This document shows, piece after piece, positions 25,974 to 34,995 of a stretch of 64,000 nucleotides of DNA. How positions within the stretch are numbered: position 1 is the first letter of the stretch; the number at the start of each line of letters is the position of its first letter. Both the position numbers and the translations under genes were made by a program. The DNA is from CAYGHE01 sp964349805 (GTDB lineage Bacteria; Patescibacteriota; Saccharimonadia; Saccharimonadales; Saccharimonadaceae): positions 3,198 to 67,197 of the forward strand of contig CAYGHE010000004.1 of NCBI GenBank assembly GCA_964349805.1, written 5' to 3'. The notes beneath the pieces are model-generated. The model ran no database searches. It was not told the DNA's origin and was given only the letters and a program-made list of their open reading frames with translations.

Positions 25974-27394
25974 TAAGCTTCCTTTTTAACTTTTTTAGTA
26001 GCTTTTTCGTGCAGTGTGCCGTCTACCATATAGAACCAATTTTCTGGCTTGTCGTCGTATTTGCCAGCTAAAATATCGGCAGCGTCACGAATTGTGTCTT
26101 CGAGTTTGACGTAAACGCCAGCGTTACCCGTAAACTTCTCAGCTACGTGGAAGGGTTGAGCAAAGAATCGTTGCAAACGGCGAGCGCGCGCTACGGTTTG
26201 TTTTTGATCGTCAGAAAGTTCTTCCATACCTAGGATGGCGATTATATCCTGAAGGTCTTTGTATTGCTGTAATATCCTCTGTGCTTCACGGGCTACTCGA
26301 TAGTGTTCAGCGCCAACGATTTCGGGATCAAGACTGCTACTGGTACTATCAAGCACGTCAACCGCTGGGTAAATACCGATCTCAGTCAAGGCTCGGTTCA
26401 TAACTATCGTAGCGTCAAGGTGGGCGAAGGTAGCAGCAGGGGCTGGGTCGGTTAAGTCATCCGCAGGCACATAAACAGCCTGTACGGATGTAATGGAACC
26501 GTCTTTGGTGCTAGTAATACGCTCTTGCAAAGCACCCATTTCTTGTTGCAGGTTAGGTTGATAACCAACCGCACTTGGCAAGCGTCCTAAAAGGGCAGAT
26601 ACTTCGGATCCAGCTTGGGTGAATCGGAAAATATTATCAATAAACAAGAGCACGTCTTTGCCTTCATCACGAAATGCTTCTGCCATAGCAAGGCCAGAAA
26701 GAGCAACTCGCAAACGAGCTCCTGGCGGTTCGTTCATTTGACCAAAAACTAGTGATGTTTTATCAAGTACGCCCGCTTCTTGCATTTCGTAGTACAAGTC
26801 ATTACCTTCGCGAGTACGTTCTCCAACACCTGCAAAAACCGAGTTGCCTTTGTGATATTTGGCGATATTGTTGATAAGTTCTGTAATTAGAACCGTTTTA
26901 CCAACACCAGCCCCAGCGAACAACCCAGCTTTTCCTCCTTTTGTCAGAGGAGCAATTAGATCGACAACTTTGATACCTGTTTCTAAAATTTCGGTCTTGT
27001 CAGACTGATCCGATAGGGCAGGAGCTTTGCGGTGAATCGGTAGAGTTGTGCATTCAGGAGCTGGTTTACCATCAACAGGTTCGCCAATAACGTTAAACAT
27101 TCGTCCTTGAGTGTCAGCACCAACTGGGACTCGGATGGGACCGCCCGTCATAGTGACCGTGTCACCGCGCCTAACACCGTCAGTACTTGCAAGAGAGATA
27201 GTACGTACCGTGCGCTCATCAAGGTGCTGTGCCACTTCTAGCGTGACCTTGCGACCCATTGTTTTGACTATTAAGGCATCAAAGATGGCTGGCAGTTTGG
27301 CGTTTTCGCTAAACTCCACGTCCACCACAACACCAACTACCTGAATGATAGTGCCCTTTGTTTTAGCGTCTAGTTTTTCTTGAGTTTTAACCAT
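25973..27394 (-). CDS. atpD: ATP synthase F1 subunit beta (catalytic)
   Basis: 473 residues. P-loop is GLFAGAGVGKTVL (about 160). The catalytic Glu is in AGVGERTREGNDLY (about 195), and LLFIDNIFRFTQAGSEVSALLGR and the ATP signature PAVDVLDSTSSSL follow. All catalytic motifs are intact, so the synthase should be active. The C terminus is Lys-rich. A purine-rich ribosome-binding site (AAGGAGATG) precedes the ATG. Confidence 0.97.
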   Translation of the reverse strand: MVKTQEKLDAKTKGTIIQVVGVVVDVEFSENAKLPAIFDALIVKTMGRKVTLEVAQHLDERTVRTISLASTDGVRRGDTVTMTGGPIRVPVGADTQGRMFNVIGEPVDGKPAPECTTLPIHRKAPALSDQSDKTEILETGIKVVDLIAPLTKGGKAGLFAGAGVGKTVLITELINNIAKYHKGNSVFAGVGERTREGNDLYYEMQEAGVLDKTSLVFGQMNEPPGARLRVALSGLAMAEAFRDEGKDVLLFIDNIFRFTQAGSEVSALLGRLPSAVGYQPNLQQEMGALQERITSTKDGSITSVQAVYVPADDLTDPAPAATFAHLDATIVMNRALTEIGIYPAVDVLDSTSSSLDPEIVGAEHYRVAREAQRILQQYKDLQDIIAILGMEELSDDQKQTVARARRLQRFFAQPFHVAEKFTGNAGVYVKLEDTIRDAADILAGKYDDKPENWFYMVDGTLHEKATKKVKKEA

Positions 27395-27415
27395 ATTACA
27401 TCTCCTTCTTTATCA

Positions 27416-28282
27416 TTAGTTCATTGCTTCTACGCCACCGGATATTTCAGCCAATTCCTGAGTGATTGCGCTCTGGCGAGCTTGGTTAATAGCCAGCGTT
27501 AAATCTTCAATTAAATCTGAAGCGTTGTCAGTGGCGTTTTTCATAGCCACCATTCTCATACTATGTTCAGACGCTCTGGCATCAAGTAACGCTTGAAAAA
27601 TCTGCGCGCCAATCAACCGGTGGGTGACGCTATCTAGTACCGCTTCTAAGCTAGGTTCATATGCAGCATCGCGCACTGCGTCTCGGACTGCTATCTCCTC
27701 AAAACCAGCGGGTAGTATATGCCGTGTCAGAGCTACCTGTACTAGACTGTTCTTGAATTCGGTATAAATAATATCTACGGTGTCTACTTCGCCTTGTAAA
27801 AATTTGTTTTGAACAGTCTCTAATATGGCGTAAAGTTCTCGGCTAGAGGGTTTGTCAGGTAGATTTTCATAAACGCCTGTCATCTCTACGTTCTTGAGTC
27901 GAGTAACGAACTGGGTAGCTCTGCGGCCTATGGCAATAGTCTCATTTTTGATGCCTGATTTAGCATCCGAGTTGAGCTCTCTTAGGTATTGTTTCATGAC
28001 ATTCCCGTTATAGGCTCCCGCTAAACCTTTATCACCAGCCACGACTATCAAAAGGCGCTTCTTTATTTCGCGTCTTGCAAAAAGAGGGTGCTGCTTAGTC
28101 AAACCTTGGCTGGACAGGTAAGTAAGCAGTTCTCTAGCAGCCCTGGTGTAAGGTTCGGAGGCTTTAGTGGCATCTTGAGTACGGCGCATTTTACTAGCAG
28201 CCACTAGTTGCATAGCTTTAGTAATCTGCCGCGTACTTTTAACCGACCGAGTGCGTGTTTTTAGCGCCCGAGTAGAAGACAT
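27416..28282 (-). CDS. atpG: ATP synthase F1 subunit gamma
   Basis: 288 residues, normal length. The N-terminal helix (LKTRTRSVKSTRQITKAMQLVAASKMRR) and the C-terminal helix (MVAMKNATDNASDLI, then LTLAINQARQSAITQELAEI) form the rotating coiled coil. GDKGLAGAYN marks the central domain. It starts 1 nt after the end of atpA. Confidence 0.96.
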   Translation of the reverse strand: MSSTRALKTRTRSVKSTRQITKAMQLVAASKMRRTQDATKASEPYTRAARELLTYLSSQGLTKQHPLFARREIKKRLLIVVAGDKGLAGAYNGNVMKQYLRELNSDAKSGIKNETIAIGRRATQFVTRLKNVEMTGVYENLPDKPSSRELYAILETVQNKFLQGEVDTVDIIYTEFKNSLVQVALTRHILPAGFEEIAVRDAVRDAAYEPSLEAVLDSVTHRLIGAQIFQALLDARASEHSMRMVAMKNATDNASDLIEDLTLAINQARQSAITQELAEISGGVEAMN

Positions 28283-28283
28283 T

Positions 28284-29810
28284 TTAGTTTACGAACCCCT
28301 TTGATACAGCCTTGGCTTTTTCTTCGATAGATTTCAGCATTTCATCGGTAGGTTGATCGCCTTTGTCTAGTAATTGCATGTCTTTCTTGGACTCCGTCCA
28401 GAGTTTTGATAACAACGTACTCTGAGCTTGTTTAATTTTTTCTGGTGGTACCGTTTCAAAACAACCGCTAGTAACAGCATGAATACTTACAAATTGCTGC
28501 CAGACGCTAAGTGGTTGGTATTGAGGTTGTTTAAGTAGTTCTGTTAATCGTTGCCCCAAGTCAATCTGAGCTTTGGTATTTTCATCCAAGTCACTGCCAA
28601 ATTGAGCGAAACTAGCTAATTCCCTAAATTGACTTAGTCCTAGTTTCAAGTTACCACCAACTGACTTCATGGCTTTTACTTGAGCCGCGCCACCAACACG
28701 AGACACGGACAGTCCAGCTGAAATTGCTGGGCGTATACCTTGGTAAAACAAGTCTGTTTCTAAGAAAATCTGACCATCAGTGATTGATATAACGTTCGTT
28801 GGAATGTAAGCCGAAATATCACCAGCTTGCGTCTCGATAATCGGCAAAGCCGTAAGAGACCCAGCGCCTAGCTCATCGCTTAACTTGGCTGAACGTTCAA
28901 GTAGGCGAGAGTGGAGGTAGAATACATCTCCTGGGTAAGCCTCTCGTCCAGGTGGACGACGCAGCAACAATGACATTTGCCGGTAAGCAACAGCATGCTT
29001 GGTTAAATCGTCATAAATAATCAAAGCGTGCTTGGAATTGTCGCGGAAATATTCGCCCATGGCTGTAGCGGCATATGGAGCGAGGTAGAGTAATGATGCT
29101 GGATCGCTTGGGCTGGTTGCCACTACGATAGTTTGGTCCATAACGCCCTCAGACTTAAGACGCTCAACCAAACGAGCGACTTTAGAAAGTTTTTGTCCAA
29201 TAGCTACGTAAACGTTAATGACTTCTGTCTTTTGGCGCGCTTGGTTAATCATAGTGTCGATTGCTATAGCAGTTTTACCAGTTTGTCGATCGCCAATAAT
29301 TAATTCTCGTTGCCCACGGCCAATAGGGAACATAGAGTCGATTGATGTTATGCCGGTCATTAATGGCTCATGAACCGATTTACGGCCCATTACCCCGATA
29401 GCATCACGTTCTACAAGACCGGTTTGTTTGGTTTTAATAGCTGGGCCGCCGTCTAAGGGATTACCAAGTGGATCAATAACGCGCCCTAGGAGTTCCGGAC
29501 CAACCGGTACATTTAGGACCGATCCCTTCAAGCGAACCGTAGCACCAGCTGACACATGAATGTCGTCGCCTAGTAACACGGCTCCAATTTCGTCTTCCAT
29601 TAAGTTCAAGGCAAAGGCTTCCACGATGCCATTGTCGGTTTCGATTTGAAGAACTTCACTGTAACCAGCGTCTTTTAGGCCGTGAATCCACGCCACACCA
29701 TCACCGACACGGGTAACGATACCTGATTTTTCAAAACCTTCGTTAGTCTCTAATTTGGCGATAGCCGCTTTTAGTTCGTTAGATAGTTCAGTAACTGATA
29801 GTTTGCTCAT
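28284..29810 (-). CDS. atpA: ATP synthase F1 subunit alpha
   Basis: 508 residues. The non-catalytic nucleotide site has GDRQTGKTA (about 170). The ATP signature PAISAGLSVSRVGGAAQ (about 365) and the N-terminal beta-barrel motif DGVAWIHGL are present. The order atpH-atpA-atpG-atpD is standard. Confidence 0.97.
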   Translation of the reverse strand: MSKLSVTELSNELKAAIAKLETNEGFEKSGIVTRVGDGVAWIHGLKDAGYSEVLQIETDNGIVEAFALNLMEDEIGAVLLGDDIHVSAGATVRLKGSVLNVPVGPELLGRVIDPLGNPLDGGPAIKTKQTGLVERDAIGVMGRKSVHEPLMTGITSIDSMFPIGRGQRELIIGDRQTGKTAIAIDTMINQARQKTEVINVYVAIGQKLSKVARLVERLKSEGVMDQTIVVATSPSDPASLLYLAPYAATAMGEYFRDNSKHALIIYDDLTKHAVAYRQMSLLLRRPPGREAYPGDVFYLHSRLLERSAKLSDELGAGSLTALPIIETQAGDISAYIPTNVISITDGQIFLETDLFYQGIRPAISAGLSVSRVGGAAQVKAMKSVGGNLKLGLSQFRELASFAQFGSDLDENTKAQIDLGQRLTELLKQPQYQPLSVWQQFVSIHAVTSGCFETVPPEKIKQAQSTLLSKLWTESKKDMQLLDKGDQPTDEMLKSIEEKAKAVSKGFVN

Positions 29811-29824
29811 ATGTATTACTTTCC

Positions 29825-30217
29825 TTATATTTCCTTGGCGATCCTTAGTTTTTGCAATTTACGGCGCAGAGTATTGTCAAATGTTGCATCTGGGGTAGTG
29901 ATCTTTATACCGCCCAATAAATTCTGTGATACTTTTTGGCGAATAGTTACGTCTTTGGCGTTGTAGATAGACTTTAGGTTGCTCTGAATACTACTCAGCA
30001 AATCTTTGTCGATAGCCCTGGCACTCTCAATATCTGTAACGACATGTCCCCGCGATATTAATTCTCGTTCTATGTCACGAACTAATAAATCTACTTCTCG
30101 CACGCGGCCAGTTTTTACCAGATAACCTGCTAGTTGCATTTCGATATTCTCATCCCCAGCCATGATACGGTCTGCGGCATATCGAGCTATGCGACGACGG
30201 AACAGGTAAGTGGCCAT
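29825..30217 (-). CDS. atpH: ATP synthase F1 subunit delta (short form)
   Basis: 130 residues, against about 175-180 in most bacteria. The conserved C-terminal segment is present: KVSQNLLGGIKITTPDATFDN, then LRRKLQKLR. The N-terminal helical bundle that binds the alpha crown is shortened. Position between atpF and atpA confirms identity. It overlaps the atpF stop by 1 nt. Confidence 0.88.
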   Translation of the reverse strand: MATYLFRRRIARYAADRIMAGDENIEMQLAGYLVKTGRVREVDLLVRDIERELISRGHVVTDIESARAIDKDLLSSIQSNLKSIYNAKDVTIRQKVSQNLLGGIKITTPDATFDNTLRRKLQKLRIAKEI

Positions 30218-30762
30218 TAGTTACGAATCTCCTCGACGGTATTACGTATGATGGTCTTGTCGATATCGTCGGTCAAAGTTTTACCTATGACTTTTTCTGT
30301 AGCCATCGCAACCAACTCTATAGTTTCAGCACGTAATTCCTTTTTGGCTGCAATAACATCCTTGGCAATCTGCTGCTGTGCTTGAGCAACTACAGCTTGG
30401 GCTTTGGTTTCAGCCTTGGTTTGCGCGAGCTCAATAGCTCTCGTAGCTTCCCCCTCAGCCGTTAGTACTATATCGGCGGCCTCCTTGCGAGCCTTTTCTA
30501 GCATCTTTGCAATCTTAGCTTCTGATGCTTCGGCGTCTCGTCTGGCTTCGTCAGCAGCTTTCAGGCTAGCATCAATGTCAGCTTGGCGTTTGTCGATTGT
30601 TTTTATTAAAACCGGGAAAACAAACTTGCTAAACAAAAACACCAACACCAAAAAGGCTGCTATCTGAGAAATCAGCGTTAGCCAATCTATTCCTAGCGCG
30701 CCTAAAAGATCGGATTCTTCCGTGCTCTCAGTTGCGGCTGATGCAAAAAACATAAGTTGCAT
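30217..30762 (-). CDS. atpF: ATP synthase F0 subunit b
   Basis: 181 residues. A single N-terminal membrane helix (WLTLISQIAAFLVLVFLFSKFVFPVL, about 27-52) is followed by a long, highly charged, Ala-rich coiled coil to the end, forming the peripheral stalk. The start ATG follows closely after atpE. Confidence 0.93.
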   Translation of the reverse strand: MQLMFFASAATESTEESDLLGALGIDWLTLISQIAAFLVLVFLFSKFVFPVLIKTIDKRQADIDASLKAADEARRDAEASEAKIAKMLEKARKEAADIVLTAEGEATRAIELAQTKAETKAQAVVAQAQQQIAKDVIAAKKELRAETIELVAMATEKVIGKTLTDDIDKTIIRNTVEEIRN

Positions 30763-30778
30763 ATGTAAAAAACAACTC

Positions 30779-30991
30779 CTACAAGAACTTAGCGATAATC
30801 GCTACGATGATACCAATGATGGCCAAGCTATCTGCGAACACGATAGCGGTAATCATTAGCGTACGGATTTCTGCTAGTTTTTCTGGGTTACGCCCAAGAG
30901 CGTTCAAAGCTCCTGTACCAATCAAACCTACTGCTAAAGCTGCTCCTACGGCTGGTAAGGCGTAAGTCAAGCCAAATCCAATTCCTTCCAT
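30779..30991 (-). CDS. atpE: ATP synthase F0 subunit c
   Basis: 70 residues forming two membrane helices joined by the polar loop GRNPEK. The ion-binding acidic residue in helix 2 is Asp, in VFADSLAIIG. The helix-1 Gln of Na+-binding c rings appears absent (a Val is in its place by alignment), so H+ coupling is more likely; this is inference. A strong ribosome-binding site (AAAGGAGA) suits the high copy number needed. Confidence 0.95.
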   Translation of the reverse strand: MEGIGFGLTYALPAVGAALAVGLIGTGALNALGRNPEKLAEIRTLMITAIVFADSLAIIGIIVAIIAKFL

Positions 30992-31023
30992 CTTATATAT
31001 CTCCTTTATTATTTTTTATAACA

Positions 31024-31827
31024 TCATTCCAATTGCTTAACCTCGAGTAGGTCATCGGCGGAAGAATGATCGCTTGAATGGGATTCCTGAGCTAGGGCAG
31101 TAAAGATTAGGCTCAGCATAAAGAAAACATAGGCCTGAATAAAACCGATAAATAGCTCGAAAGCCATAAATACGGGCAAGGTAACCGTAGCTAAATAACT
31201 CGACAAAACGGCAACCATGATAAGCAAAACTTCGCCAGCAAAGGCATTACCAAACAAACGCAAACTAAGTGCTAGCCCTCTGGAAAACTCACCACTTAAT
31301 TCTAGGATGCCCTCAAAAGCACCAATCGGATCTTTGAGCGGATTCCTCAAGTATCGTGCTGCGTTACCAAAAATACCAAGATGGCGGATAGCATAAAACT
31401 GAACAGCCACCAGCGTAATCAAGGCCAGACCAACTGTAAAATTCAGGTCTGCTGGTAATCCTCGGAATAATGGCACGCCACTGAGTGTGATTGTGCCAAC
31501 ACCTGGCAGAACCGCGATCCAATAGTTTATTAACACGAATAGAAAAATTGTGATAGAAAGCGGCGCAACCTTACGAGCCAACTCTCGGTTAGGAATAATG
31601 TCGTGCACTTGACGCAGCAGCGACTCAAACATCCAATGAAAGGTCCCTGTAAAATAATTGCGTTTATCACGTTTCACCATTGTTGCAATATAAAAGAATA
31701 TAGCCAACACAACTACTAAGCCAATACTGCCCAGTAGCAGGGAATTGGTAATAGCGATAGGGCCTATAAAAAACACTGTCTCTGGAGCAAGACTAATATG
31801 TAGATTCATAGCAGCAAAATTTTTCAT
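31024..31827 (-). CDS. atpB: ATP synthase F0 subunit a
   Basis: 267 residues with about six membrane helices. The essential Arg is in LALSLRLFGNAFAGE (about 190), and the C-terminal helix ELFIGFIQAYVFFMLSLIF is typical. It forms the two half-channels that move ions past the c ring. It begins 3 nt after the end of the small upstream gene. Confidence 0.96.
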   Translation of the reverse strand: MKNFAAMNLHISLAPETVFFIGPIAITNSLLLGSIGLVVVLAIFFYIATMVKRDKRNYFTGTFHWMFESLLRQVHDIIPNRELARKVAPLSITIFLFVLINYWIAVLPGVGTITLSGVPLFRGLPADLNFTVGLALITLVAVQFYAIRHLGIFGNAARYLRNPLKDPIGAFEGILELSGEFSRGLALSLRLFGNAFAGEVLLIMVAVLSSYLATVTLPVFMAFELFIGFIQAYVFFMLSLIFTALAQESHSSDHSSADDLLEVKQLE

Positions 31828-31830
31828 TGA

Positions 31831-32082
31831 TTATTTTTGAGTTCTCTTAATTTGTTTGATTTGTCTTGTGACTAACAGTGCCGATAAACTTGAACCTGTC
31901 ACTATACCGACGATAGTTAACCATGGAGTTGTATCGAAAAATCTGTCAGACATAACGCCAATAACCGTTACCCCAACAGCTGGGACGAACATTCGCCAAG
32001 TAGTATCAGCGATAGTACCTAGCAATAAAACCGCCGCGTTCTTTTGCGGCTGTTTTGTCGTCTTTTTAGGCGACTCTTCCAT
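31831..32082 (-). CDS. AtpZ/AtpI-like small membrane protein
   Basis: 83 residues with two predicted membrane helices (about 30-48 and 52-70) after a basic, polar N terminus. Size, topology and place as first gene of the ATP synthase operon match AtpZ/AtpI, which help assemble the c ring or bring in Mg2+/Ca2+. The exact subfamily is unsure. Its promoter appears to drive the whole operon. Confidence 0.75.
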   Translation of the reverse strand: MEESPKKTTKQPQKNAAVLLLGTIADTTWRMFVPAVGVTVIGVMSDRFFDTTPWLTIVGIVTGSSLSALLVTRQIKQIKRTQK

Positions 32083-32090
32083 CTCTGATT

Positions 32091-32096
32091 ATTATA
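32091..32096 (-). promoter_or_regulatory. -10 box for the ATP synthase operon
   Basis: TATAAT on the minus strand, 8 nt before the ATG at 32082, with no ribosome-binding site. This predicts a leaderless start for the first gene of a nine-gene operon. Confidence 0.55.
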
Positions 32097-32166
32097 TACC
32101 ATTACGGTAATTAAGTACAAGGGTTATAGACCATATTACAACTTTATACGCCCAGTTTTGCTATGC

Positions 32167-32172
32167 TACAAT
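32167..32172 (+). promoter_or_regulatory. -10 box for leaderless glutaredoxin transcript
   Basis: TACAAT ends 7 nt before the ATG at 32180. The earlier in-frame ATG at 32171 overlaps the box and so cannot be the start of this transcript. Confidence 0.55.
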
Positions 32173-32179
32173 GGACTTT

Positions 32180-32467
32180 ATGAGTGATAAATCTGACCCT
32201 AAAATTATAGTTTATAGTACGAGCTGGTGCGCCTTTTGCCATACCGAAATGCAGTGGATGGATAAACTGGGTATTCCGTATACCGCCAAAGACATTGAGG
32301 TTGATAAAGAAGCTTACGAAGAATTAATGAAGAAAAGCGACGGCGGCTATCGCGGCGTTCCCGTAACAGACGTGGCCGGAGATTTAATCTTGGGATTTGA
32401 CCGTCCAAAACTGCAAGATGCTTTTGCTAAACACGGAATCAAACCTGCCGATCCAACCTCAAAGTAG
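32180..32467 (+). CDS. Glutaredoxin-like protein
   Basis: 95 residues, one thioredoxin fold. The active site CAFC follows the first strand (IIVYSTSWCAFC, about 8-19). The cis-Pro is in YRGVPVTD (about 58), and the C-terminal helix has FDRPKLQDAF. It is close to NrdH/mycoredoxin-type glutaredoxins, reducing disulphides in the cytosol. The next gene starts 8 nt after its stop. Confidence 0.88.
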   Translation: MSDKSDPKIIVYSTSWCAFCHTEMQWMDKLGIPYTAKDIEVDKEAYEELMKKSDGGYRGVPVTDVAGDLILGFDRPKLQDAFAKHGIKPADPTSK

Positions 32468-32475
32468 GTAATATC

Positions 32476-33003
32476 GTGACAGGTTTTGAAGATAAACCAG
32501 GAAATCCCGATAGGGCAGAACAGTCCCGTATACCAGAGCATCTATTACGTGAATACAGCGCCTTTGCTTACTATGAAGTGATTAAAAAAATTGCACACCC
32601 TAGTTTTAAGGATGGCAGGGTCGCACCATACATTCTAGATATGTCTGCTACGACAGGTGAGGGCAAGCGTGACAGCTACGTCCAAACTTTTCAAAGAATA
32701 GCTATAAATCCTCCTTACAGAGGAGAGAATCTCAAAAGCCCAGAATCTAAACAACTCATGAGTGATATTTCCGATTTATTTCGTGAAGCTGATAAAGGCG
32801 TTAGTGAATATTTACAGCATCCAGTCACGGCAGAAAGTCCCCAGGCTCAAGCCTTGCGACAGCAGCAAACTCATTTTGTGCTGTTTTTACTACAAAAGTT
32901 CAGTAACCTGGCTGTGCTTCAAACATCTTTAGACGACAGCATAGATCCTGAAAGCCTAGAAAAAGATATAACATTAATACTCAATAGGATATTGAAGGTC
33001 TAA
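32476..33003 (+). CDS. Soluble protein of unknown function
   Basis: 175 residues from a GTG start, mostly helical by pattern, with few hydrophobic runs and no signal peptide. Short conserved-looking stretches are LREYSAFAYYEVIKKIAHP and LLQKFSNLAVLQTSLDD. I do not recognise the family. It lies between the glutaredoxin and an alpha/beta hydrolase and is probably co-transcribed with the glutaredoxin. Confidence 0.6.
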   Translation: MTGFEDKPGNPDRAEQSRIPEHLLREYSAFAYYEVIKKIAHPSFKDGRVAPYILDMSATTGEGKRDSYVQTFQRIAINPPYRGENLKSPESKQLMSDISDLFREADKGVSEYLQHPVTAESPQAQALRQQQTHFVLFLLQKFSNLAVLQTSLDDSIDPESLEKDITLILNRILKV

Positions 33004-33027
33004 GAATGTATACTAGGGCTATACGTT

Positions 33028-33810
33028 ATGCCCGCTATAATTATGATTCACGGTTTTCGAGGCACGCATCACGGCCTTGAGTTAATAAAAGCTGAGCTAA
33101 AAAAGCTTGATTTTAAACATGTTATCGTACCTGATTTACCAGGGTTTGGTGGCTCAAAACCCCTCGAAAAACATGATCTTGATGATTACGTTAATTGGCT
33201 GAACGAGTTTATAAAAGAGCAGAAATTAGCAAAACCGCCCATTCTTTTAGGGCATTCTTTTGGCAGTATTATCGTGGCGGCTTATGCATCCAGATATCCT
33301 GAAACAATCGACAAGTTAGTGCTTGTTAATCCTATCGGGGATTCTGCGCTCCGAGGGCCGCGCCAGATATTAACCAAGGGTGCTTTGCTCTATTATTGGC
33401 TAGGTAAGCACCTGCCTGCGAAAGTAGCCCGCCTCTGGCTTAGTTCTAAATTATCCGTAATGTTTATGAGCGTCACTATGGCCAAAACTCGTGACAAATC
33501 AAAGCGGCGTTTTATACATCAACAGCATTTAATGTATTTTAGTAAATTCGATAATCCACGCATGCTTTCCGAAGCCTTTAGCACCTCAATTAATTACAGT
33601 GTGCGTGATTTTGCTGCCAAGATACCCGTAAAAACCCTGCTTATTGCCGGTGATAAAGATGACATCACGCCCCTTTATAAACAAAAGGGCTTGTTAGAAA
33701 TTTTTCCACAGGCCAATCTAGTAACTATCGATGGAGTAGGGCACTTGACGCACTACGAAACTCCAGAAATAGTCGCTAAATCAGTTTACGATTTTATTAA
33801 ATCTGTATAA
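33028..33810 (+). CDS. Alpha/beta hydrolase
   Basis: 260 residues. The oxyanion region is IHGFRGTHHG (about 5), the nucleophile Ser77 sits in GHSFGS, the acid is the Asp of LIAGDKDDITP (about 208), and the His is in GVGHLTHYE (about 240). It hydrolyses an unknown ester or amide. A TATACT box lies 13 nt before the ATG. The gene end overlaps the glycosyltransferase on the opposite strand by 25 nt. Confidence 0.88.
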   Translation: MPAIIMIHGFRGTHHGLELIKAELKKLDFKHVIVPDLPGFGGSKPLEKHDLDDYVNWLNEFIKEQKLAKPPILLGHSFGSIIVAAYASRYPETIDKLVLVNPIGDSALRGPRQILTKGALLYYWLGKHLPAKVARLWLSSKLSVMFMSVTMAKTRDKSKRRFIHQQHLMYFSKFDNPRMLSEAFSTSINYSVRDFAAKIPVKTLLIAGDKDDITPLYKQKGLLEIFPQANLVTIDGVGHLTHYETPEIVAKSVYDFIKSV

Positions 33811-34955
33811 ATCTTTTCAAAACGATCTAGCGTGTATTTTAGGTCATGAGTTTTAGCGATAGCCAGGCTTTCTTTGGCCATTTTGGCGCGCAATCCAGAG
33901 TCACTAATTATAGAAAGTAACGACTCAGCGATTTGCTCGTCATCATCTTTTTCGCACAAATAACCGTTACGCCCATTTTGGCAAAGTTCTTTTAGAGCGC
34001 CAGCATCAACAGCGACGATTGGAAGTCCGCTGGCCATAGCCTCCAGGGCAGCAATACTTTGCAGCTCAGCCGGTGACGGCATGCAAAAAACCGTACCAAT
34101 CCTGTGCAGCTCAAACTTATCTTCATCGGATACTCGGCCTGTAAAAGTAGTTTTATCCGATAGCCCCAATTCACGAGATAAGCCCTTAAGGTTTTCCATG
34201 TCCGTACCGCTACCGACAATCAACAAATGAGCATCTTTGACAGATACAATTCTTGCAAAAGCTCGAATCAGTACAGACAGATGTTTCTCTCCGTCGACTC
34301 GACCTAGATAAGTAATTATTGGTTTATCGGTAGGCAGATTATAGCGTTTTATAACTTCGTCTGATACCGGTCCTGGCATAAACAAGCTAAGGTCAATACC
34401 GTTTGAAACTGGCTCCATCTCGACAGTTATTTTCTCACCGGCAGCACCAAACATATCAATAGCCGCCTGAGTAGGCAGGGTTACATAATCGGCTTTGGAG
34501 TGAAATCGTGCGCCGTATTCTCGAAGCATATAGTTAATAGGTCGGGCGATAGGTGCTAACAACCGCAGATTATCCATAAGGTTTTCAGGCATAGCGTGAT
34601 TAGTGCTGACTATAGGAATACCGGATTTATTACCATACCGCATAGCAGACTGGCCAATCCACATCATCATCTGGATATGCATGACATCTGGATCAAAATC
34701 TCGAATAATTTTTTTTACTTCTCGCTGCGGGGTGGGGCTAATGCGGAAATTTTGATAAAAAGGAAAGGGGACAGAAGCCGTACGAGCTACCACATGGTTA
34801 CCGTCTATTTCTTTGCAGCGTCGACCCGTCTGGCTAGGCGCAATGACCATAACTTCATGACCACGATCCGCCATACCGCGAGCTAGGTTGCGGCTGAAGG
34901 TGGCTACACCGTTTAGCGTCGGCCAGTGCAAGTCCGACGGAATAAGAATCTTCAT
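33786..34955 (-). CDS. Glycosyltransferase family 4 (GT-B), lipid-sugar type
   Basis: 389 residues. The N-terminal domain opens with KILIPSDLHWPTLNGVATFSRNLA, with the GV..F..N pattern of GT4 enzymes that glycosylate diacylglycerol or phosphatidylinositol. The C-terminal domain has the donor-binding pattern ITYLGRVDGEKHLSVLIRAF (about 205), FCMPSPAELQSIAALEAMASGLPIVA (about 295) with the E-x7-E motif. It likely works at the inner face of the membrane on glycolipid synthesis. The acceptor and sugar are unknown. It is divergent from the second glycosyltransferase. Confidence 0.88.
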   Translation of the reverse strand: MKILIPSDLHWPTLNGVATFSRNLARGMADRGHEVMVIAPSQTGRRCKEIDGNHVVARTASVPFPFYQNFRISPTPQREVKKIIRDFDPDVMHIQMMMWIGQSAMRYGNKSGIPIVSTNHAMPENLMDNLRLLAPIARPINYMLREYGARFHSKADYVTLPTQAAIDMFGAAGEKITVEMEPVSNGIDLSLFMPGPVSDEVIKRYNLPTDKPIITYLGRVDGEKHLSVLIRAFARIVSVKDAHLLIVGSGTDMENLKGLSRELGLSDKTTFTGRVSDEDKFELHRIGTVFCMPSPAELQSIAALEAMASGLPIVAVDAGALKELCQNGRNGYLCEKDDDEQIAESLLSIISDSGLRAKMAKESLAIAKTHDLKYTLDRFEKIYTDLIKS

Positions 34956-34967
34956 ATCTTACAGGCG

Positions 34968-34973
34968 ATTATA
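34968..34973 (-). promoter_or_regulatory. -10 box for the 33786 glycosyltransferase
   Basis: TATAAT on the minus strand, 12 nt before the ATG at 34955. The leader would be at most a few nucleotides. Confidence 0.45.
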
Positions 34974-34979
34974 ACATGT

Positions 34980-34985
34980 TACAAT
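34980..34985 (+). promoter_or_regulatory. -10 box for the 34996 glycosyltransferase
   Basis: TACAAT ends 10 nt before the ATG at 34996 and overlaps an upstream in-frame ATG (34984), which excludes that earlier start. Confidence 0.5.
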
Positions 34986-34995
34986 GTCATTAAAT

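Noticed and set aside
30779..30991. Na+-type c ring, suggested by the Asp-Ser pair in helix 2
   Set aside because: The helix-1 Gln needed for Na+ binding is not present by alignment, so H+ is more likely.
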